Positions 1-11,000 of a stretch of DNA of 26,010 nt are shown piece by piece. Location: assembly GCF_000003605.2 (NCBI RefSeq), contig NW_003116455.1, positions 815,250 through 841,259 on the forward strand, written 5' to 3'. This DNA comes from Saccoglossus kowalevskii. Lineage: Eukaryota > Hemichordata > Enteropneusta > Harrimaniidae. Position 1 is the first letter of the stretch; each line of letters starts with the position of its first letter. The position numbers and the translations under genes were made by a program. The notes under the pieces were generated by a model. The model saw only the letters and a list, made by a program, of their open reading frames with translations. It made no database searches and was not told where the DNA came from.

Positions 1-1063
1 ACGGGGAGGGTGTGGGGTTCTGTCGTAGTATTTATTTCTACATGTCACATGCAAGTGTTTTATAATTCGGCCTCCGTTCATCTGTTCGTCCGTCCGTGTG
101 CGTCTGTCCGTCCGTCCGTCCGGAGTCATATCTCATAATCCCTTGGACCGATTCCGTTCATTCTTTGCATGTGCCTAGTACTTTATGTGGGACATCTGCA
201 CATGCAGTGGTTTAGCGATTCGATTCAAAATGGCCGACTGGCAGCCATCTTGTTTTTTGAAAGTGTTGTATTTTGGACATGCTTGTCAGTTTTCATTCAA
301 ATTTAGTACATAGCTCATACATGTTAGGATACATGCCCCCAACCGTCCGTGAGTTCCTGAGTCTGTCCGTCCATGTGTTCATCCATCTGTGCGTCAGTCT
401 GTCCAGAGTCGTATTTCAGAATCCTGCGGACCGATTTCGTTCATTCTTTGCATGTGCCTAGTACCTTATGTGGGACATATGCACATGCAGTGGTTTAGCG
501 ATTTGAATCAAAATAGCCGACTGGCAGCCATCTTGTTTTTTGAAAATGTTGTATTTTGGACATGCTTTGTCAGTTGTCATTCAAACTTGGTACATAGATT
601 ATACATGTTAGGATACATGTCCATGACGATTTATTTCGCAATTGGATCAAAGATGGTCGACTGGCAGGCATCTTGTGTGTTTTTTTATGCAGTATCTTGG
701 ACGTGCTCTGTCAGTTTTCATTCAAATTTGGCACATACATGTACTTTATACGTGTTAGAATGCATGTCCATGACAATTTGTTTCAAAATCTGGTCATGGA
801 TAGCCGATTGACAGCCATATGACTTTTTGGCCTTACTACTATATTTCCACAATTTATGTACCATATTCATTCGTATTTGGCACATACATATCAGTGTGTT
901 TCATAATCAGATCAAAGATGGCCGAATAACGGCTGTTTTTATTTTTGGCCATATAACTACTACATGGAACACGTGTTTTGATGTAAATAAACAATCTGTT
1001 GTATATTCCATTTGGAACTCGAGTTTCAAGGACACGCTCGCGACAACCCCTCCGCTTTAATAT
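1..1063. repeat. Interspersed element with TCCG-rich start and tandem units
   Basis: This is non-coding repeat DNA. TCCG/TCTG tetranucleotide tracts (about 87-121 and 345-401) are followed by long units that begin near 121 and 401 and share 'atggccgactggcagccat' and 'tttcattcaaa' blocks, so the period is about 280 bp. Further decayed units run to about 930. The left edge (GGGGTTcTGTCG near 14-25) and a tract near 1039-1053 (cgcgacaacccctcc) look like degenerate inverted ends. The left end may lie outside the window. It shares the 'aaatggccgactggc' block with the elements at 10529 and 14143, so it belongs to a related family. The short open frames here are translated repeat, not genes. Confidence 0.6.
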
Positions 1064-1123
1064 GATGAGCACAAAAAGAACTTTCAAAAATTTAACAGGG
1101 ACTGTGTAATTTTCTATGACTTG

Positions 1124-1300
1124 TTTTTTTCAATGTAGTCAATGATAAATTGAAAAACTAAGAAAGTATAGAAAAATATATTTTGTGATCAACATTGGGA
1201 AAATAATGTGCAGTGGCTTAATAGTGACTTTAGTGAGTTTGTTTGCAAAAGAATCGTTTGATTTCCCTGCCATCCTCATTTATAATCCTATAGGCCATCG
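1124..1300 (+). repeat. 177-bp dispersed repeat, copy 1
   Basis: It runs from a T-run and 'caatgtagtcaatgataaat' to 'cctataggccatcg'. It matches 4336-4513 in the same orientation with about three substitutions and one 1-base indel. The flanks of the two copies differ. I see no inverted ends, so the class is unknown. Confidence 0.8.
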
Positions 1301-1573
1301 TTGTTTTGTATGTCAGTATGGTTACTAATTCGTTACTTTTCTTTGGTAAAGTCATGTCGTACAAACCAGTAAAAAAACAAGATGAAATTTGGCAAGTTGC
1401 GTACTAACTCATGATTTCCACATTGATATAATAATAAGGATAATAACAATAATAACTTTATTGCATCCTTAGAAATACAATGTTTCTATCAGTTAATAGC
1501 AATAAAGATCAGTTGTGATAACTACTACTACAAAAAGAAAGTTAGTTGTTAATATGCACGAGTACTGAATATC

Positions 1574-1601
1574 TAGTAGTAGTAGTAGTAGTAGTAGTAG
1601 T
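1574..1601. repeat. (TAG)n microsatellite
   Basis: About nine uninterrupted TAG units. They directly abut the retroelement-like fragment that follows, and could be its tail if that element lies on the minus strand. Confidence 0.9.
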
Positions 1602-1607
1602 CCAGAG

Positions 1608-1965
1608 TTTTAAATCCGGTTTGGTCCCCGAAGACGAGGGTGGCCGGATTCACCTTAAACTAGTGGCAATCGCTTGGTTGTAACTGCCATTTAAGGTTTT
1701 TTGGAGCATGAGATAATTGGCCGGATGCCCTTCCTGACACCAATCCACTGTTTCGGCAGTGGGCCTAGCCTTTGAGGGAAACACCCATCATGCAAGGCAG
1801 CATGTGTAGAGGTATGTGCTATACATGACCTGGTCTGAAAGCATCATATGACTCATAACAGACTGTGTTCAGGAAAGAACCACTTGGTCAAGGATGGGGT
1901 GATCAGCACTTAAGTATACCCCTACATACCCCTATCTGTCAATGAAATGTAAATATCTTACCCCT
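1608..1965. repeat. Probable retroelement-derived fragment
   Basis: This non-coding block is more GC-rich than its flanks and contains 'ggccggatgcccttcctgac', a string I recall from dispersed repeats in many animal genomes. The (TAG)n tract adjoins its left side. No target duplication or coding frame is visible. It ends just before the polypyrimidine tract of the first visible exon. The repeat call rests on a remembered motif and is an inference. Confidence 0.35.
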
Positions 1966-1981
1966 TTGTTCATATTTTCAG

Positions 1982-2093
1982 ATCTAAACTTGCCTTTGAG
2001 ATGATACCTGAATTGAAGGAATCAATAGATACAATAATAGCTGAATTGGATGATGAATCAACTGCTCGGGATCAAAAACCAGATGATAGCTTA
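1982..2093 (+). CDS. Main gene, first visible exon
   Basis: The acceptor is 'catattttcag' and the donor is 'tta|gtaagt'. The exon enters in phase 2 and leaves in phase 0, giving 37 full codons ([14 protein letters not shown]...). The segment looks like an amphipathic helix followed by an acidic linker. Because it enters mid-codon, at least one upstream exon is needed, and I find none in 1-1981. Confidence 0.75.
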
Positions 2094-5000
2094 GTAAGTG
2101 TTCCAGGAAACACCAAAACAATCTTCAAAACCACATAGGTGTCTCATTTACAGTTATTGTTGTAGTTATTACTGTTACTAAACTAAATACAGTTGTATGA
2201 AGGTCCTTTAATTTCAATGCAATATATTAGCCTGAGAATTAAATAATGTTCTTCCATACTGTAAATTATTAAATTTGTTTTTCTGGATTGTTAGTAAATG
2301 TGATACTTAAGAACAGAAAACAAAAAGTGGCAAACATTTCCCATATATATTTAGTAAATTTTGAAAACAAAAAACTATCGCAACTCAATTTTTGTGTCTT
2401 TGCAAAACTGCATTTACTGCATGACAGAGAAGATGGATAAAGCATGTAGACTGAAGTTTTTCACAATTTTTCTAAAAATCTTATTCATGTGTAACTGGAA
2501 TTACCTTTTTGGTACCAAATAAGTGAGCATGTGGTGATATTGGAAATATTTATGATAATAGTATGCAAATTGCTTGCAAATAAATCTTTGATCAACCAAG
2601 AATTATTTTTCCAGCTTTTTGAATATGCATTGCTTTGAACTTGCTAACCCTTCACCTTGTGTGTTCATTCGATACAATATAAAATTTATTTGGACAGAGT
2701 AATAAATAAGAAAAAAACTGACGAAAAACACAGCTCACATCGATTTATATTTTTGCTGCTAGTAAAGTTTTTAATTTCAATAACGTTTGTAGATATTCCA
2801 TAAACATTGATATTTATTATTTAAAATATTTAATAGGCTTTTGTGTAATTACTATATACATTTGTTTATGTATGTTATGTGCAAGTTAGATAACTTCAGG
2901 GTATTTTCATTATCCAAACATCAGCATATGTATTCATATCAGATAGAAAAAATAAAATTGATTTTGTGCAATTACTTTTGAGTTGTTTTGTTACTTAAAA
3001 TATAGATTAATAATTAAATGATAGAACAAAACTTGAAAGTGTATTTTGCACAAATTTCAGACTAAATTAGGTTTTCGTTATTTATTCCGTATAAAAATGA
3101 GTTGATTTTCAGAGAAATATTTGTTTCTTTGGCTGGAGACAATATTTTTGAAAGACTAATTATAAGTTTATGTACATTGAAGAGTGATGTGAGTAGTTTT
3201 CATGAAAATTGCTGATACTTTGTGGATATATTACATACTCCTAAAATTACTGATATTACTTTTTGCTTAGCACATGCTTATACATGGAACTCTATGAGGA
3301 AATAATACTCCCAGATCAACTATGACAAATTCCACCATTAAACTCTGTATACCAATGAAAGTGTCAGGAACAACAATTAAAAAAAAAAAAAAAAAACCAA
3401 GTCATAAACTTATTTGTAAATTGCAGTTTCAATAGTTATTCTGTACGTGATGGATCATACTGTCATGCAAAAACACCTAGGTATTAACTACAAACCTATT
3501 CAAGAATTGTCATGATGTAGGTAGCAGGTGTCTGGAATCTTAAACCAATAGTAACTAACACAGGAAGTAAAGCACATCATGGTAATCTACTGTTGTAAAA
3601 AATAAATTATTTGCAATGAGAATGGCAGGACACAGCTGCTTCAATCTCTATTCCCATAGAGATTCATACGTGTACTTAAAATGATTCAGAATAAACACTG
3701 AATGGCAGTGTGTGCAGATTTAAAGAACCATGTTAAATTCATTAATGTTGAATCATGCATTTGATTTTGGGGTAAATTCTGTCAAATTTATTATTAGCTA
3801 AGCTGTACAATCACTTCACAAGTAAAGCAGTAAGAGTGTATAAAACAGTTTGCCATACTCCCCAATAATACACAAGTTTTTGTAGCTGATTATAATATTG
3901 TTTGTGGAGAGCACAACATTTAGAATGGAAATTGGAAGAATTCCAGTATAGTGTTAAGGTAAACAAAATAACAATAATTTGTTAATGTACTGGGCAACTA
4001 TATAGTCATTTTGCTTGGGTGAGAATAAATTTCCATAATAGTCAGGGAGGAAATTCTGTAAAATTACAGTAACCAACAGTCATTAACAAATCTTTGAACA
4101 TCATAATTAATATATTGGTCAGACACATAATAACATCTAACAAAAATAAAGTTTTTTTTAATAGTTTACCCAATGATTGCAAAGTGGTAACTATAAATTG
4201 AATAATGATCACAATTTATCATAAATATACAATTAGGAAAATGTTATTTTCCCTGCCCCTTCAAGTTTCAAATACTTTTTTGATTCTTTGTTTAACTGTA
4301 TTTTTACCAAATAAGTGCACATAATTTGTCCTTTATTTTTTTCAATGTAGTCAATGATAAATTAAAAAACTAAGAAAGTATAGAAAAATATATTTTGTGA
4401 TCAACATTAGGAAAATAATGTGCAGTTGCTTAATAGTGACTTTAGTGAGTTTGTTTGCAAAAAGAATCGTTTGATTTCCCTGCCATCCTCATTTATAATC
4501 CTATAGGCCATCGCACTGACAGCATATGTTTACGTTTTTGTCAACCAGTATGCGAAAATGCGATAACAAATGTCTCTTACCAATCTGAAATAGCTCCAGA
4601 TCATGTCAACAAATTATTTATTAGCACAAATACTTCTTTAATATCACAACACCAATATTTCATCTGCATTAATATCACACCGTTTCTGAACACTTTGTGA
4701 TCATTTCCATTCTTTGAAGTTTTCTAATTGCTGTGTAAGGACTACACTACAACAATTGATGATAAAATGATTGCTTTCTTTACAGTCTGGAGGGCTACAG
4801 TTAATACCTCCAACACCTCCATCATCATATGAATTGAGACCAAATTCTGATATAGAAACACCACCACATCTGAGAGCAGCTTGGAGTATGTCGAGAGGCT
4901 CCCCTATGCGTATGTAAACTCTAAAACTTATTCTGAAATGTATGTTACTGTAAAATCTGTATTAGAAACCGCGGCTTCTATTAAAATGGTACAATGCAAC

Positions 5001-8000
5001 AGAGGGAATGCGGCTTCTATTAGAGCATCTACACATATGAGAAATGATGAATTTTTGGTTCTCAATTATTCAAAAAGAATGGGTGCGACTTCTATTAGGG
5101 ATGCGGCTTCTAATACAGATTTTACGGTACTACAGAATGGCTGCTATGGCTATACCCTCCCCCTCAGTTGCTATATTGTTTTCTTTTTGCCTACACATAG
5201 ATTTGAAATGGTGTCTTGCATGATATTACATATTAATTAACTTGCTAATAATTCAACTAGATTACATTATTGTTAACAATTGCCACCCTTCCTTTCTTCC
5301 CCCTTATCAAGCATAGTATTTTTACACAGACATACACATCATTAAATATAGTTTGTTTGTCAATCCCCCTCCCTTTGTCATGCTCGCTTCCCCAAAACCC
5401 ATGTATCTTTTCGCATGGTATGGTGGCCCATATGCAGACTACTGATACTGGTCTAGCTTTATTAGCTCCGCTGTCGGCACAGCGGAGCTGTTCATATTAC
5501 TAATTGTCCGTTGGCGTCCGTCGTAGTCAACTTTACAATCTTAACTTCTTTTTCGAAACCGCAAGTTAGAATTTTTTCAAATTTGATATGTAAGTACCTT
5601 GGATGGTTCTTTCTCAGATTTGTTCATTTCATGTCAGTATCTCAAATTTTCTAATTTTGATGAATATTTTTGTCATTTTTGGTAAAAAGTGATATTTTCA
5701 ACTTCTTGTTAAAAACGGCAAGTCCGATTGCTTTGATATTACACATATAGGTACTACATGTGAACCTCTCTCAGATTTGTTCATTTCGTGATGATATCTT
5801 TAATTCTCTAATTTTGGTGAATATTTCGTCATTTTTTGGTAAAAAGTGATATTTTCGACTTCTTGTTAAAAACCACAAATCTGATTGCTTTGATACTATA
5901 CATATTGTTCATTTTCTAATGATATCTCTAGTTCTTAATTGAAATGTGCATTGCTAACAGCAGAGCTATCTCAGCCGACAGGCTGTTTGTTGACTTTCTA
6001 GTAAGAGTTCTTGAGGAAATAGACCATATTGATTGTGGGGTAGCACATCAACATGCCACAGTGATAGAAAGATGTTATGAAACTCACACACTTGTTATCC
6101 GAAGTGTAGTTTCTGTGGCAAAAGGCCATGAATATCTTTTGATTTGTAGTAATGAGCTGTTGATTCTACAGAATTACTACTCAGATAGGTGGATAGACAT
6201 TTTATTACAAAATTTAGTATGAATGAAAAAAAAACAAACAATAAATCAATGGTCATGAAAAAAAATTAAAAAAAAAACCTAGACTTTTAAAAAACTAAAA
6301 TTTTGAAATAAAATGAATGAATCTTCCTAAGCAGTTGACAATATAGCTATCTATAGTGTTTAGCAAGTAGTTACATTTTTCAAGAGTTGGTAACTTGCAA
6401 ATGTTGTCATTTTGTAGGGAAAAAAAAATTATCTTTGCATTGTATATTAACTAGACAAATTACTTTATCTGTACATTCAGCTGATACTCCAGAGGCAGTT
6501 GCCCGTTTAGATGAGACGATGACTAGGATTGCTATGAGAAGAGTGGGACTCGTACAAGGTACACCAACTAGTACAAGAAAAGAAATAAGAGATCAACTGA
6601 AAGGGTAAGTTAAAATCGTTGGAAATATCATTACCGGTATTTGCATAAATCAGTTTTGAACATGATTGCATCTACAGATTTAGAGATTTAAAAAATCAAA
6701 CTGGTAACATACCTTGTATAGAACATTTTGTCTATATGGTATTCACTGGATTTGCACATCATTCTTAGCAATTATAAACAATGTGTCTTTTATTGAATAT
6801 GACTGAGAACTAAAAATAGAACTGGATATTATTTGCCTCTGAAGTGATTATTATTTACCAGGGCTCATAGCGTTGGGAAAGTCTTTGGATTTTTTTAGGT
6901 CTGGAAAGTCTTTGAGTTGTCTTTAAATTACAGGAAAAATATTAAAAAATCTTTGAAAAGTCTTTAAGTTTCGTCATAGTTGATAATTCATTTTAGAAAG
7001 ACCCGTTTTCTCCAGGGAACTACCATATTCATACCATTAGTTTTGGTGATGATGTTGGCCTGAATTAATGGTCAAAATGTCTTGGAAGAATGCAAGAAAG
7101 TTTGGAAAAAGGTCTGGGAAAAGTCTTTGAAATCATTTTGCTCTTTGTGCTATGGACCCTGTTTACAATATTTTGATATGCTTCTGTTGAATAAACATTG
7201 CCTGATGCAACTATCTATTTTGAATTGTTAGTTGAAACATTGATTACCACATGTTCCCACTATATACCATGACTTGAAAGTGAATGTGGTCAAGTTTTTC
7301 TAAATTTTCAGTTTGTGATGATATCCATTATGTATACATATTCTTTTTTTTTTTTTTAATTTAAAAAAAAAAATATTTTTGTGCCGGGCGACAGTTCTAG
7401 ACATTGAGTGTCACTGTTGTCTCTCCTGACTTTTTCTTTTTTGTATGTGCAAATTGCAAGTGCTAGTGCTGACACATAGTGCATTTTTGCCACAGAAGTT
7501 ATTTCCTGTTTGGGACTACATGACAGGACTGTGTGGCCATCTCCCTATCTAATGGCAATTTTAATGCGCTATCCTGGTGTCAACCAGGCTCGATCGAACA
7601 CAAGCATCTGCGGACCATAACCAAGGTTCCCCCAAAGTCGCATTCGTTAGTGAATGAATCTTGGCCAGCGGAATTGTACTTCTCATTGAGTCTGTGGCAC
7701 ACTCACCCAGGGTATATACATATTCTTGTTAGATCTTATTCTCAGCCATATTTTTTTGAATTCTGTGTGTGAAGCTCTCATATTCAATGTGAAGATGAGT
7801 CTTTAACAATTTGTCAGTGTGATCTTTTGTGCTCAGCTCCATGGAAATATTAATTTGCCAACTTTTTCTGCAGTGATTCAAGACCTTCAAAGAAATCAGA
7901 AATCCCACGACCCATTGTGGTACCTACAATGGAGAAGACCATGTTATCAGATTCAATGATGACAGAAGCTTCCTATATGAGTAATGGTGCTGCCTCTTTT

Positions 8001-11000
8001 TCAAAATACAGTGAGCCCTCAACACGACATCACATCACAGCATCCACGTTGGCCCATCAGCCAAGAGCAGTCAGGATGGGAGAGCAGCCAAGAGCTGGTT
8101 TGTCACATCAGCCAAGACTTTCTGGACCAGCTCATCAAAAAAGAGCATCTGGTCTAATCTCACATGAAAAAAGTGCATCCAGAGCTACACAGCCCCAACG
8201 AAATAGTTCTAGTAAAACGTCTGTGCGACAAGAGACTCATCATGTATCATTTGATAATAGTATGCTTCAACATGAAACCACTCCTAAGGCATATGATTTG
8301 TTGGCAGAACAGGTGTGTATTATGGGTTAGTTTACTGAGAACTTTTCATATAGTGAATAGTGAAAATAAAAGAAATTACGATTTTGGTTACTTGGACATA
8401 TTGCCTATCGTGCGCAAACTTTGCTTTTATGAAATCTTAATTTTTCAACTATATAATGCATTTTTCAACAATAAAATGCATCAAAAACAAACTAGGTAAT
8501 CATTTTGATTATAATAATGCTGAAATTATACATCCACGACGATATAATTGCATCCTATGTATTATCTAAATGACTGAAATGCATGGGATAAAAATCCTAA
8601 TTGAACCATTGAGAAGGCTATAATCTTCGTGGTAATTAAGGTAGAGATGCAGTTTACCTGACAGGTATTTTAATTAGTTAATTAGGAAACCAAGATGACT
8701 TCCCTTGTCCACAAAACTATATATTTTTGGAAAGCTTATTGAATGAATTTTAAAATTTTGTTAGTATTTTTTTTTATGGACACTGTAGTTTGAAATATGC
8801 ACAAAAATGTCCTTTTTTGGTCAAAAGTTATTTAAAAAAAATTAGCTATTAAACCATGCTTCTGTTTCCTGTCAAAATTGGTTTATGGGTACCGGTACAT
8901 CTGTTTACTATGAAGAAAGTGCCGTCTTGAAAACTGTCTACCAGTTGTCAATTTTGCAGGGCAGCAGCTAAAATTTCACTACTTCAAGTTTATGCATAAA
9001 TTAACACCCAGGCTAGTTGTCTGTACGATTGTTGTAACACTGTTCAACCAAAAACAATGCCCCAACGGCGTTTTGAAGATAAACACATTTTCAGTCATTT
9101 GTGAAAATTTCAAAACAAAAGGTCAAAGTGTCTAGGAGCTTTTTTTTTACTCCCGTGTGCAAAGCACAAAAAGGGAGTCTTTGCAGTTAGTGTGTCTGTC
9201 TGTCTGTCTGTGTGTGTGTGTCCCACTGATATCTCAAGAACCATACATTGATTTTTGATGAAACTTGGTGCATAGATGCTCTGGGCCAATGCACAGATTT
9301 GATTGGGTTTTGGTTAAAATCCATGTATATTAATTACCTAATTTGCATGATAATTAGCTGATTTTTAGCTGTTCCATGACTGTTCCACTGATATCTAAAG
9401 AACCACTCATTGTATTTCAAAGAAACTTGGCACATAGATGCTCCAAACTAATGTGCAGATTTGATTAGATTTGGGTAAAAATCTGTGCAATATTAATTAC
9501 CTAATTTGCATAATGATTAATCAATTTTCGGCTTTTCCACTGATATCTCAAGTACTAATCATCACATTTCAATAAAACTTGGTACATAGATGTCACAGGA
9601 CACCTGATAGTTTTTAGGGTAATATCAGTACATATTAATTACCTAATTTGCATAATAAAATAATTAAATTTCAGCTTTTGATATTTCAAGTAGTAATCAT
9701 CACATTTCAATGAAACTTGGTACATAGATGCCATAGGACACTGCACAGACCTGATAGTTTTTAGGGTAATATGAGTGCATATTAATTACCTAATTTGCAT
9801 AATTAATTAATTTTCAGCTTTTGATATATCAAGTAGTAATCATCACATTTCAATGACACTTGGTACATAGATGTCATAGGACACTGCACAGACCTGATAG
9901 TTTTTATCGTAATATCAGTACATATTAATTACCTAATTTGCATAATTAATTAATTTCCAGCTTTTGATATTACAAGTAGTAATCATCAATTTTCAATGAC
10001 ACTTGGTACGTAGTTACTTAAGGACTGTGCAGACCCCTGATTAGTTTTTGGGTAAATATTTGTGCATATTAATTACCTTATTAGCATAATTAGTTGATTT
10101 TCAGCTTTTTGCCTTATATCTCAAGTACTAATCATCATATTTCAATGAGACTTGCTACATAGATCTTCTAGGACTATGCAGAGACCTGATTAGTTTTAAT
10201 TGGATACTAATTACCTAATTTGCATAATGTTCCACTGATATATAAAGATTTAAGAACCACGAATTGGATTTTAGAGAGAGAACTATGCAGAGACCCAATT
10301 AGTTTTTGGTAAATATTTATGCTTATTAATCATCTAATTAACATAATTAATTAACACTGATATCTCAATTACTGATCATCACATTTGAAGAAAATTTGGT
10401 ACATAAATGCTCTAGGACAATAGACAGGCCTGATTAATTTTGGGTTAAAATTTGTTCAAATTAATTCTCTAATTAGCATAATAATTCATATTAGTTACCT
10501 GATTTACATAATTAGTTTTCAGCTTTTTAGTCCCTGTTCGGACGTAGTCCGAAAACGGGGACTTATGTTTTGCCTTGTGTGCGTCCGTCCGTCCGTCCGT
10601 GCATCCGTCCGTCCGTCCGTCCGTTCGTCCGTCCGTCCGTGATCACCTGTATCTCGAACATGCATGGACCGATTAAGTTCAAACTTCACTCATACATCAC
10701 ACATTATATGGGACATATGCACATGCATTTTTTTCATGATCCGATTAACGATAGCCGAATAGCGGCCATTTTAAGGCCGAAAATGCATCAAAATCGCACA
10801 TTTTCACCATTCCAGACCCGGATCTCAGTTATGCATGGACGGATTTTGTTCAAATTTGGTACATACATTAAACATAATAGGACCATGATGCACGTCATTT
10901 TTTTTTTGGATCGGGTTTGAAATGGCCGACTGGCAGCCATTTTATTTTAAAGAATTCAGTTCTGGATCCGTATCTGAGACATGCTTGGATTGATCGAGTT

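Noticed and set aside
5944-6222. 92-codon open frame
   Set aside because: Overlaps the right end of the transposon, has no splice sites compatible with the neighbouring exons, and shows no recognisable domain.
10570-10920. Open frame rich in Arg/Pro/Val/Ser
   Set aside because: It is the translation of the (TCCG)n tract and repeat body; the same frame recurs in the other copy at 14184.
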